A stretch of DNA of 33,003 bases from Neelides folsomi (lineage: Eukaryota > Arthropoda > Collembola > Neelipleona > Neelidae), in NCBI GenBank assembly GCA_034687125.1, contig JAQGBZ010000554.1, forward strand, positions 1 to 33,003. The letters are read 5' to 3'. A program made the translations under genes and the position numbers. The first letter of the stretch is position 1; every line of letters begins with the position of its first letter. The notes beneath the pieces are model-generated. The model did no database searches. It saw only the letters and a list, made by a program, of their open reading frames with translations, and was not told the origin of the DNA. This document shows positions 1 through 11,393 of the stretch, in pieces.

Positions 1-64
1 AATATAATCAAAATTAATTAAATTACATTTTAGCAAATTCGGGTAAGGAATGAGGTTCAGGTGA

Positions 65-78
65 ATCTCGCGAGATTC
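65..78. promoter_or_regulatory. TCTCGCGAGA palindromic promoter-type element
   Basis: AATCTCGCGAGATT is a perfect 14-base palindrome. Its core, TCTCGCGAGA, is a promoter element known in animals and bound by BANP in vertebrates. It contains two CG dinucleotides in a very AT-rich setting. Whether it acts here is inferred from the motif alone. Confidence 0.35.
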
Positions 79-1420
79 GGGTCATGAAATTGGAAAAAAG
101 AGAATATATGGACGGCGGGCATTAGGGAGTCGTGAGTCGTTGACAAGGAGCGACGATGGCGAGGGTAAATGTCAAAAAACAGAGTGACGTGGACGAACTT
201 ACCCATTCGCTCACTATGATGGAATCCAACGTGTGTCTGCAAGGCAGAAAGGACGGGACTTGAATTTATAGCCTCTTGCTTATCTCCTTCATGTTAATCC
301 AACGGTCGGACGGAGAAGACCGAGAAGAATAACTTGGAAGGTTCGAACCTTCATTCTTATCTCCCTTCGCCAACTGTTTTTATCAATTTAAGATGCAGAA
401 TTTGGAAAAACAACTTATTGGTTCCAACTTACACTTGTCGATCTATTCAATCTGCAATTTACCTGTATCTTTTATTTAGATGCAAAATTGGGAATGTGAA
501 ATTTTCCTGGATAGCGTTGTAATAATGAAAGATGAACGCATGATGGTTTAATGATACTTATAAATTTAATAGACGGGTCATGTCATAACTAATAACTCAT
601 ACATAACCAATTGAGACTCAAACTCAACTCTTGTTCTTAAACCAATTAGGACAATTAGTTAAATGAAAAAATTACATTTACCAATAGGCATTTGAGAGAA
701 AGAAGAGAAAGTCAATACAAGTAAAATTGCATTTTATACCACGATAAAATATTTGTTAATCTCATTACAATCATTATTATTACACAATTACACACCAATT
801 CACATACAGTACATTAAAATTATAAAATATCAACTGTATGCAACGGCCAATCTCTTGTAAGTCAACCAATGTCAATGTCAAACTCTTATCAATGTTATCA
901 CAATACTTACAATTCAATGTAAATGGATATCTCATTGTTAAACATAATTCGGATATGTAACAAGTTCATTCTTATTTATCAAACCAAGGCTGTAGCTTTA
1001 CAATTTGGCTCACCTTCATGTCTTCGTTTTAAATCTAAATCTAAACCTTATCTCAACTGTTCTCTTATTTATAAAACAACCCAAGAAATTGCTTTTACAA
1101 AAGACAAAAAATATTATTTTACTCTCAAACTCTCAATGTCTCAATAATAGAATGAAATGTAAATTGATCTCTCCATGAATGTTAAAATGAAATTGGGGAA
1201 GAGGGGAGTTGTCAAATAATCAATGACATTTATGCACAACCACAACTAAAAATATTTTATGAAATGAAAAATACACATTGAATATTTTTTATGGGTTTAG
1301 ATGATCATTTATATTTGATTTACAGAGCCTACAATGCCGAAAATAATATAAAGTTTTATTGACGATTTAATTATTTTGTAATCATTATTCCGAGCATTAA
1401 GTTTAATGATGATTTTTTAT

Positions 1421-1426
1421 TTTATT
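1421..1426 (-). terminator. Polyadenylation signal of the M1 aminopeptidase gene
   Basis: AATAAA reads on the minus strand about 22 bases past the stop codon at 1448-1450, and a second overlapping copy lies just downstream. Position and orientation fit the 3' end of the aminopeptidase transcript, giving a very short 3' UTR. Confidence 0.45.
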
Positions 1427-1447
1427 AAATTGGAGTCAATCAGATGA

Positions 1448-4400
1448 CTAGAAATTGAAAGTGTCCATGTATTCCTGAACCACGGCTCGATCCCGGGTAA
1501 GCCAAGCATGATTGATCCGAATGTTTTCCACCGACTGTTCAACGGCCCGCTCAACTCCTGGCATTTTGTGAGTCTTGAAAAATTCTTCAATTTCCTTGGC
1601 CATCTCTTCGCTTGCAAAATTGTTGCAAATTCCTTTGACCAACAAAGTTCCCAACATCGACCCTCCAGAATATCTCTTGCTAAAAAGCTCATACTTCTCT
1701 TTGAAAAACTTCCAAGCTGCTGCACGTCCATATTTATTGGCACAGATTGAGGTCAACATCGGGACAGTGTCCCCTGGACGGACGTCCTTTGACACAGAAA
1801 ACTCAATCGCTTTCTGCACAAGTGCCTCGTTCTCGAAAGCGCTAAAAGCTGCACTGATCCGTGATTGTTCCTCGTTCGATTCCGTCGACCTGTAATAATT
1901 GGTCATTTTGGTGAACACAGATTCATCCCCGTTGTAAATCACAGCAAGGTAAACAGCTCGTCGGAGATCAGCAGGAATATTCTCCTTTCCGGCCATGAAT
2001 CTCTCAAACATGGCCCGGGCTTCATCAACAGCTCCTTTGTGTTCGAAAATGATCATGTGGGAGACGGCGAGGGTTCGGAGAATTTTTTCCAAATGGCCAT
2101 CATTCGGATTTTCCTTCCATCCGTATTTGTTATACAATTTCTCGACGAGGAAAAGACAATAATTCTTGAATTTAGGAAACTTGTCGGCGTATTCGAGAAC
2201 GGTTCCAAGTTTGCCCATGATGGAGGTCATTGTGCTCCAAACTGTGTAATTGTCTTCTTCGACAGATGCTTCGAAAAAGGCGAAGAGCTTTGGAGAAAAT
2301 AAACAAATGTAAAATTGTATAAAATTCTTTAATGGTTACAATCTCAGGGAAATATACTTCAACTATGTAAAATTAGACGGACAGTTTATATTAAACATTA
2401 ATATTTTTATTACTTCTGACGTTGAATTCTTTCCTGCTTGGACCAAAGCAAAAAGTTCGTCAAACATGTTGATACGATCCACAACAGTCATTGACTTTGA
2501 TTTCATTGCAGCAACAAAGTTTTTCAAAGACTCGCGTGGATAACTCACTCGATAGAACCCAACAGCTCCAGCATTCACCTAAATTATAAAAATTACATTT
2601 AAAATATTCCCAAACCTAATACAAATAAATAATTATAATTAGTAAATTAAAATAATTAATAAGTGATTAATAGTCAACCTTGACCCATTCCTCTTTTTTC
2701 ACATTCTCAATTGTGACCGTCATCGTGATCTGATCCATAATGACACTGTGAATGCTCTTGGTCGGGTCTTTTCCCGAAGTGAAAGTGATAGGAACCAACC
2801 ATTTGTAGTTCTTGGAAGATTTCATGAAAACAGATCTGTTGAATTTTTCCTGTTTGATCTTAAAAACCCGATTGTTCCCCTTCGTCTCCCAACTGACGGT
2901 CAAAAGCGGAAATCCCATTTGTCTCGTCCAGGTAGACATAATGTTCCCAATTGGTTTCCCACTCGCTGCTCCCAAAACATCCCAAAGGTCCTGAGTCACG
3001 GTGTTGGAATATTTGTACTTGTTCAGATATTGGCTCATCCCTTTCTTGAAATCTTTTTCTCCGATATATTCAGCCAACATGCGAATAATGGCCGCTCCCT
3101 TGTTATACGAAATGTCATCAAAGATCTGTTTAACTTCTGATGGATCTCCAACGAGAACTTCTACAGGATGGCTGGAGCCCAAACTGTCGAGTTCAAGTGC
3201 CTTGGCCGTAATTTTCAAAACGAATTGGACCCAAACTTCAAATGAGGGATAAAGCGAATCGACAACAAGAGTTTGGGAATATGTAGCATATCCTTCTTTG
3301 AGCCAAAGATCCGTCCACCATTCCATCGTTACCAAATTCCCAAACCATTGATGAGCAATTTCGTGACCGATCAAAGTGGCCACGTATTGTTTGCTGCTTG
3401 AAGAAGAATCCACAGGGTCGACTAGAAGCGCAGTTTCTCGGAAGGTCAAAAGTCCCCAATTTTCCATAGCTCCGGCCGCAAAGTCAGAAATGGCCACCAA
3501 GTCCATTTTAGGAAGTGGGTAGGAAACGCCAAAGTAGCTGTTGAAAAACGGGATCATCTTTTTGGCACATTCCAAGCCAAAGTCTCCTTGGTCTCTTCTG
3601 CCCGGTGGCGTGTAGATGCGACAAACGACGCCGTCCTTTGTTGCTCCTTCGACAAATTCAAATTCTCCCACGACGGTGGCCACCAAATAGGTTGACATGA
3701 ATGGAGTTCGCTCAAACTCGACGACATCGAGATCAGGATTGGTTCGATGAGTGTATTTATTTTTGACAGGCTTTAAAATAATTAAGATTAAAATACATAA
3801 TTAATTATATTATCTACAATAGTATTTAAATAATTTATTAATTAATGATAGTTTAAAGTTAGTTAATTTACCATGTTTGAAAGAGCCACACGGTTCTTTG
3901 GAGCAATGAGTGAAATGTCAAATGTTGATTTAATGGCCGGTTCATCCCAACAAGGGAAGCAACGTCGAGCATCAGAAGGCTCAAATTGAGTCGTGGCATT
4001 ATATCTCACTTGACCTTTGACAAAATATTGAGCTCGATAAAATCCGCAGAGTTCTCCATTGAGGACTCCTGTGTAGTTGAGGTGCAAATTGCCAGTGACT
4101 CCTGCAGGGATCGACGGATCAAACTCGACACAGATAATTTGACTTTGCTCGTCTAAATCAAAAGCTGCAGCTTCTTGGAACTTCCCATCTTCATTTTCCC
4201 ATTGTGCTTTTTGGACCACGAGCTCGTGGCCGTTGAGTTGAATCTTGTCAGTTTTCTCATTCACCTATAATACAATAAAGTTGATTATAGTTACATTTAT
4301 TTAATTGAATGAAGATAAATAAAAAAAATGTAAAATAGTAAAATTAGATAATATAATTTTTAATAAATAGTAAATGTTAATTATTAAAAAAATTAAAGAT

Positions 4401-4635
4401 GATGAGGGTTTAAAAGATTTACTTTCAGTTTGATGGCAATTGATCCTTCAAAGACGAGTTTGACCAAATCGGGCTTCAAGCATATTGTGTAGTTGAGTGG
4501 GGAAACGTTTTTTGGCAAACGTTGGAATCCTTTCCCTGACCCTCCTTTTCCTCCTTTCTCGCAATTTGGGTCTTTTCCTCTCAAGCGACCCCAAAGGCTT
4601 TTCATACCACCGCAACAGGCGCAGTAAAATACCAT
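1448..4635 (-). CDS. NPEPPS: Puromycin-sensitive-type M1 zinc aminopeptidase
   Basis: Removes N-terminal residues from peptides; the family is a mainly cytosolic gluzincin acting downstream of the proteasome. Coding exons (gene order) are 4635-4423, 4264-3872, 3770-2679, 2578-2414 and 2287-1448, giving 900 residues, close to the roughly 919 of human PSA. All four introns are phase 0. The exopeptidase motif GAMEN is at residues 302-306. The zinc site is HEIAH at 338-342, with the third ligand Glu at 361 (HEXXH-18-E). The catalytic Tyr lies in DISYNKGA. The C-terminal ERAP1-like helical domain is intact (NYTVW, DLRRAVYL, AAWKF, NAWL-like segments). The exon 4-5 join keeps perfect register with PSA. 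The N-terminus has an unusual Cys-rich start (MVFYCACCGG) and a Gly/Lys stretch. There is no signal peptide or membrane anchor, which argues for the cytosolic PSA branch over aminopeptidase N. Confidence 0.95.
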
Positions 4636-5217
4636 GCTTTGAGATAATTATCCAAACTTTTGGGTATTAATCTTTTAATACAAATTAGTCATTAAAGTGG
4701 AAGGATTGTATAACAATTTTTTAACTTAAAAAATTAAACTTTGATTTAAAATGTGCTTAATGATTTTCGCGAAAATGGATAATTTAAGAATTAATAAACA
4801 AATATTATAACTATAACATTAACATTTTCTAACATTTTCTAACATTTTAAAAAGTAATTTTTGATAACAGCCATGACATGACTTTTCTTAGTTAGAATTT
4901 CTCATATGACCCGGCATAGGAGATGAATTCCTAAATCTAGCTACAAAAAATATGTTATTTGAATTTTATATATCAAAAGAATAAAAAGCAAAATAAGCAT
5001 AAAGCTAAATAGCAAAAGTAAAGGCAAAGAAAATTTTTTAGAGATAAATGAGATAATAAATTATCTTTTTTTAATCAAGATCAAGAGGGTCAAGAGCCCA
5101 TCACAAAGATATTAACTAATATTCATCGTTGTTAATAATTAATAATTTAGTAGGAGTATTAACCACAATTAAATATAAGTTTGAACGGAACAAGAGGTTG
5201 ATTTCTCCATAATTTAA
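4636..5217. other. Intergenic spacer between two divergent genes
   Basis: AT-rich spacer separating the aminopeptidase start (minus) from the STMP1-like start (plus), so it probably carries both promoters. It contains a small tandem repeat of TAACATTTTC (three copies, about 4817-4850). I recognise no TATA box or other element firmly. Confidence 0.4.
4817..4850. repeat. Short tandem repeat, unit TAACATTTTC
   Basis: Three near-perfect head-to-tail copies of a ten-base unit upstream of both divergent genes. It could be simple slippage. I see no function in the sequence. Confidence 0.5.
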
Positions 5218-5608
5218 ATGGGCCTATTTAAATCATTGGTGAGTTTACCTGTTTACTTTTTTAATAATAAATTCAATAATCACTTATTGATATATTAAAT
5301 AATAGAATATTATCCACGAATATGATTTGATTCAGATTTCCTTTGGAGTTGGAGTCTATGCAGGGATCTACATTAGCCAAAATTACGAAGTATGCAACTT
5401 ATAGATACAAAATTATAATGTTAAACGTTAACTTATTACAATGTTACACTTGTTTAATATTACATAAAAACTCAACTGAATATAATGAAAAATTGAATGG
5501 TTTTATAATTATATGATTTTTAACTTTAAGGTTCCAAAAGTGGATGAACCGGCAGCGATATGGGCCAAATTTCAAGTCTTTATGGACCAGCATAAAAAAG
5601 ATAAATGA
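5218..5608 (+). CDS. STMP1: STMP1-like short transmembrane mitochondrial microprotein
   Basis: Three tiny coding exons, 5218-5238, 5336-5389 and 5531-5608, join in phase 0 through introns of 97 and 141 bases with GT-AG ends. They give 50 residues beginning MGLFKSLISFG and ending QHKKDK. Residues 7-22 form one hydrophobic, Gly-rich helix. It is followed by YISQNYEVP and then a Lys-rich amphipathic tail. This matches vertebrate STMP1 (47 residues), whose hallmark is a helix followed by YLAQNYDIP and a Lys-rich tail. The vertebrate protein sits in the inner mitochondrial membrane and is linked to respiratory complexes. An AATAAA signal follows at 5613-5618. Length, topology, motif order and splice signals all agree. 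The identification rests on similarity recalled from memory. The first exon encodes only seven residues, so the start is the least certain part. Confidence 0.82.
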
Positions 5609-5612
5609 TATT

Positions 5613-5618
5613 AATAAA
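5613..5618 (+). terminator. Polyadenylation signal of the STMP1-like gene
   Basis: AATAAA lies five bases after the TGA stop, implying a very short 3' UTR. Confidence 0.45.
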
Positions 5619-5740
5619 ACTTTATGAAATTAGAATAAAAGTATTGTCAGTTGACATACACAATGTCGCAAATCGGTTGTTATCCTCCTGATAGATATTC
5701 TTTACCTTTACCATTATTATAGTTTTTTTAAAATGGTAAT

Positions 5741-5930
5741 TACTGGTCAGTTTACAAATTCCTGGCACACCGCGCCATAACATTTAAAAATAAACAGTAT
5801 TTTGGAATATTGAATTTCTAAATAACTCCAAGGATTTTTAAAACGTTTAATGTAAATCAAACGTACAAAATTCTGCTCCTATTTTAAAACAGTTGGCGCG
5901 GTGTGCCAGGAATTTATAAACTTGCCAGCA
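5741..5930. mobile_element. Foldback / MITE-like element with 37-bp inverted ends
   Basis: Arms at 5741-5777 and 5894-5930 are inverted copies matching at 33 of 37 positions, with an uninterrupted inner 22-base match (5756-5777). The inner end, TGGCACACCGCGCCA, is strikingly GC-rich for the locus. The arms enclose 116 AT-rich bases with no ORF. The length of 190 bp and the terminal inverted repeats fit a non-autonomous DNA element, but I see no clear target-site duplication. A structured RNA or 3'-end hairpin is an alternative. Confidence 0.5.
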
Positions 5931-6766
5931 TGTTCTAATTAATATAAATACAATTATGTATAAGTAGCTCATGATATTAAAAAATCCAGGAAAATGTGAT
6001 TCATAAATATTACTATTTACAGTAGCAATATAGCGATTGTAATTCAAATTGTGATATCACATTATATGAAAAAGATTGCTCCATTGTGAAGTGGATATGA
6101 TCATGCGATTAAAAGAATGATTTTAAGTTCACACCTCTCACCCCAAAACATTTATTTCGCATTATTACAAACAATTTCATTCTCAACTAAATAACCTTTA
6201 ATAAAGCACTTTTAGTTAATCCTGTAGAGAGAGAATTGATTTGTCAGATCTGAAAGAACAGTTAAAAAACCATTCATTGTTCCATTAAGCAGAAGCACAC
6301 ATAAGTAGCCATTTAATATTTAATTACAATAGAGTAATATTTTCTAATATAAATATAATTCCACCATGAATAAAATTCCCTAAATGTTCAAGTTCATCTA
6401 ATTAAATTAGATTGATTAGGCACATCTTGTAATAACTTTGTTTATCCCAAATGGATATTTTTAATACACCAAACTACGCTGTGATCTTCATTCATCCAAA
6501 TTTACTAATTTTCCCTATACAGCTGCTATATATTTAATTTTTGAATCACCATTCATAGAAGACTTAAGAATTATTTGTGAATTAGAAAATGAATTATTCA
6601 TTAATTGAATATTGAATCCATATTGGTCATTTAAGGAAGAAAAAATGTTGAGATTTTCAACGAATGGAGTATACGGTAACGATCACCCTTTGCAAAACCT
6701 AATTCTTAAAAATAAATATAAAATAAAATTATGGAGCAATGTGCGTTTCGCGTTTCGATATAATAC

Positions 6767-6819
6767 ATAGATCAATAAATCGAAAAAGATCGATAGATCA
6801 AAAATGATTAATCGAAAAA
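6767..6819. repeat. Imperfect direct repeat (ATAGATCA...AATCGAAAAA)
   Basis: Two adjacent units share ATAGATCA at the start and AATCGAAAAA at the end, with a few inserted bases in the second copy. They lie just beyond the adenosine kinase stop codon, probably in its 3' UTR. Confidence 0.45.
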
Positions 6820-6838
6820 CTTCAATCCCATCTTGATA

Positions 6839-8526
<1,688 letters not shown>

Positions 8527-9918
8527 TTTATTAAGAAATAATAATTGAAGTGAAGATGAAGGAAGAGATGTGGAAGGATATGAAACCGGCGAATCCGTTA
8601 TAGATAATCCAAATATTCTGCTCTCTAATTCCGTCTCGCTCTACGTCTATAATGAAATGAGTTTAGTGAGCAAATAAAATTATAGAAGATGAAATGTAAA
8701 CGTCGAATTCAAGGCCGGGTTCAACATTTGCTAATCCTGACCTTCTAACCCTTTACATAAACAGTATTGATATATTAGAGATCTGAATAAACTTCACTTG
8801 TCTGTATAAACTCGCCGCATTACTCATTACATTCAAATAAAATTCAAATAACAGAGAAACGATATCATGAATGATTAAATGATTAACTAGACTTTGTACT
8901 ACAATCAAAACTAGAGATTACGAGAGATATAAAACCGTTTACTCCTTTACTACGATATATACAAAACTACTTATAAGAGCTGTGATTACTTTTTTTACCT
9001 TATCGAAAAATATGCTCATTGTAAATTGTAAAGGTATTTTATGCTTTTGACGCTATCATATATTATTGTAATTATCTTAATTAAACTCCACATGAAATAG
9101 ATTATGTTTTTCAACTGTATTAATTTGTAGTTTAAACTTTTTCATAAAGTTCTTATGAATTATACTTGTTTTGGCCAGTTTTGGGCAACCCTTAGAAAAC
9201 TAGTGTTAGATAAAACACTTATTCATGAAGGTTGACAAACAATTGTAAACTTTGTAACAATATGGCATCAATTTAAAGGTTATCGGATCGTTTATTGAGG
9301 TTTAAATTCCATACAAAACCAAATAAAACAAAACCTGATGAGTGTATTAAGGTTTGGCTGTATGATTAGTGATTAAACTTACTTATAATGCTGAATTTGC
9401 TGAAAGTCTTATTGAGAGTTTAGAGACAGTGGTTTGGAGAATGAACTATTTAACTCAATAAGGAAAATTAATGGTGAAATTAAAATAAACAGGGAAAAGA
9501 GTTAAAACTTTAACCAGCAAGTTTTAGTGAAAAGAGCAAAAAGGAAAAGTGTGCGAGTTGGAAGGAGTTTGAGCCGCATGAACTTCAGGCGCCAATTGTT
9601 ATTGGTATAAACTGCCACACTGCCGTTCGGAAAAAAAGAAAATCTTTCGTTTAATTTACTTTAACTGCAGATTGCTTATATACGATTAAACTAACTTTAA
9701 GTTTATTCAATCAGCTTTTATGTCTTTAATCTCTTTAATTATTAAAATGGTATAACTAGAAAATCGTGATTCATAACTATAAAAGGTGAGAGAACCAGAA
9801 TGATTTTTTTCAACCTTATTTCCTCATTCTTTATGAATTTTGTAAATTATCGTAAATGGCAAATGGCATAAAAACCCACATTGAAATTTTTTTCATTTAT
9901 ATAATAGGCACAATTAAA
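8527..9918. other. Divergent intergenic region with a probable UXT 5' UTR intron
   Basis: Spacer between the adenosine kinase start (minus) and the UXT start (plus). A TATA-like GGTATAAAC lies at about 9604. A good donor (AAAAG/GTGAG, intron from 9786) and an acceptor (TATAATAG, intron end 9907) define a likely 122-base 5' UTR intron just before the UXT ATG. The rest is AT-rich and I see nothing else in it. Confidence 0.4.
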
Positions 9919-10386
9919 ATGGCGGATAAAAGGGAGAAAATCGCAAAGATTGAGCGTGTCATCAACGATGAGATGAAGACTGAATTGAAAAAGATTCTCG
10001 ACACTCGCGAAGCTTTCCAACTTCATCATAGGGAATATGAAGACCTGAAGAAAAATCTCACCGGATTTCTCAAGAATAAAAAAGTACCGAGGACGAGGGT
10101 CGACATTGGTTGCAACTTCTTCCTCGAGGCCGATATCACCGATCATGAAAATGTTATAATGGACATTGGGTGCAATGTCTGGCTCCCGATGGCAATTCCC
10201 GAAGCTATCAATTTCTGCGACTATAAATTGACCTTTTACTCACAAAATATCCAAATGATAACCGAGAACGAACTAAAAATCAAATCCGAAATTAGTTTTA
10301 TGCTCGAAGCTCTGAGGGAAATCCAAGGACTTCCTCAGCCTGCCGTTACTCGTGACCTGACAGTCCGTGAATTTGACAATTCCTAA
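9919..10386 (+). CDS. UXT: UXT, alpha-prefoldin-like protein
   Basis: UXT is a prefoldin-type subunit found in the R2TP/URI prefoldin-like complex and acts as a transcription cofactor. The single coding exon gives 155 residues, close to human UXT at 157. An N-terminal coiled-coil helix (KREKIAKIERVINDEMK onward) is followed by the beta-hairpin motif VDIGCNFFLEA (human VDLGCNFFVD) and a repeat of the same hairpin (MDIGCNVWLP). A C-terminal coiled coil ends in MLEALREIQGLP, matching human LLEGLRELQGL. An in-frame ATG at 9856 would add 21 residues. I chose 9919 because it starts MADKREK, is preceded by a plausible splice acceptor (so 9856 would lie in an intron), and gives the family length. Confidence 0.9.
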   Translation: MADKREKIAKIERVINDEMKTELKKILDTREAFQLHHREYEDLKKNLTGFLKNKKVPRTRVDIGCNFFLEADITDHENVIMDIGCNVWLPMAIPEAINFCDYKLTFYSQNIQMITENELKIKSEISFMLEALREIQGLPQPAVTRDLTVREFDNS

Positions 10387-10529
10387 ATGCTAGTGAATAA
10401 TAATTTTAAAAGATTAATTTAATTAACAATTTTTATGCGCCGTGTTATGTTCAATTAAATATAAGATGATCGTTTATTCGAATACTACATAAATAATTTA
10501 TAAAATGTACTTATTGAATACATTGATGA

Positions 10530-10535
10530 AATAAA
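10530..10535 (+). terminator. Polyadenylation signal of UXT
   Basis: AATAAA on the plus strand about 145 bases after the UXT stop. It lies 25 bases from the opposing eL34 signal, so the two transcripts end tail-to-tail and may overlap. Confidence 0.5.
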
Positions 10536-10560
10536 ATCGTCATTTACAAAACTCCTTGTT

Positions 10561-10566
10561 TTTATT
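10561..10566 (-). terminator. Polyadenylation signal of RPL34
   Basis: AATAAA on the minus strand about 20 bases after the eL34 stop codon (10587-10589). A very short 3' UTR is usual for ribosomal protein genes. Confidence 0.5.
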
Positions 10567-10586
10567 CAGTTTTCTCGTCAAAGGAT

Positions 10587-11393
10587 TTACTTAGAGGCCT
10601 TGACTGGCTTCGCTGGTTTTGGTTGAGGAGCCGATTGGGACTTCATAAGCTTCACGACAATCTTTTGCTCTTCAATCAAAAATGCTCTTACAATCCTAAA
10701 AATATAAACCATACAATTAAAATCATTTCCATACACTTATCAACATTACACAATTTCAATTTTCTAACAGTATTCAACATAATACTTTATTACATATTAC
10801 TATTACATATTTAAGAAGAGATATAATACTTTAGTTAGAGATATATTTAAAATTAAACTTTTGGGTTAATTTATAAATTAAAAGTAATTCAATTTACCTT
10901 TCTTTAACGCATTGATGGCAAAGGACTCCACCATAGGCCCTCTTGACCATCTTAAGTCTCCTCGACATCCTGGAACGCTCCCTTGATCTTGCTGGGGTAA
11001 TTCCCCTCAGGAGAACCTTGCAGTGACCACATTTGGGCACCTGCCTTGGCTTCTTAACGTACTGATATACAAGACGTCCTCCAGGTGTTCGAACTCTGAA
11101 ATTCAAATTAATTTAAATATCCACAAAACCAATTAAATAGCCAAAGCTTATTAAAAATACACTGATAAGTTAACAAAGGCCTAATTGAATCAAAATGAAT
11201 TAAATCATCAATAAACTCAATATTAAAATTATTTTGTATGACTTTCTTCTACTCTACTTCTTGTAAAACTATTCCATTGTTATTAATTTTAAGTATTCCA
11301 CACTCCATAAATTAAAACAAAAACTTACATCCTCCTCTTGTTAGAAGCGGTGTTGTAGGAAAGTCTCCTACGTAGGGTCAATCTCTGAACCAT
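10587..11393 (-). CDS. RPL34: Large-subunit ribosomal protein eL34 (L34e)
   Basis: Structural protein of the 60S subunit. Three coding exons in gene order, 11393-11329, 11095-10898 and 10695-10587, give 123 residues (human 117). The start MVQRLTLRRRLSYNTASNK is almost the same as human. RTPGGRLVYQYVKK, the zinc-binding pairs CGHC and CHQC, AYGG and RAFLIEEQKIVVK follow in the expected order. Both introns are phase 2, splitting an Ile codon after NKRR and the Arg codon of KER. The C-terminal tail is Ala/Lys/Pro-rich, as is usual. The eL34 introns were checked for guide RNAs and none is convincing. This was the most secure small gene to place because almost every residue is conserved. Confidence 0.96.

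Larger units (their letters stand above)
1..1447. other. Non-coding flank with a promoter-like patch (about 60-330)
   Basis: I see no convincing coding gene here. Bases 1-330 are richer in GC than the rest. They hold a perfect 14-base palindrome around TCTCGCGAGA at 65-78, and on the minus strand a possible 34-base exon (236-203) with a good acceptor (TTGCAG) and a GTAAGT donor just after an ATG. This could be the promoter or first exon of a gene lying to the left, but that is inference. From 330 to 1400 the DNA is AT-rich, with only short ORFs that have no family resemblance. Confidence 0.35.
5609..6838. other. Convergent intergenic region (STMP1-like / adenosine kinase)
   Basis: AT-rich DNA between two converging gene ends. 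It holds the foldback element at 5741-5930 and an imperfect direct repeat at 6767-6819. The part next to 6838 is presumably the 3' UTR of adenosine kinase. I see no coding gene. The 66-codon minus ORF at 5847-6047 crosses one foldback arm and resembles nothing I know. Confidence 0.5.

Noticed and set aside
335..360. tRNA B-box-like GGTTCGAACC
   Set aside because: No A box or cloverleaf can be formed upstream; it is a short palindrome only.
9856..9918. Upstream in-frame ATG for UXT adding 21 residues
   Set aside because: The extension lies in a probable 5' UTR intron, is absent from the family, and MADKREK at 9919 gives the normal length.
11110..11220. TGATGA-type C box in RPL34 intron 1
   Set aside because: No CTGA D box occurs at a suitable distance on the gene strand.
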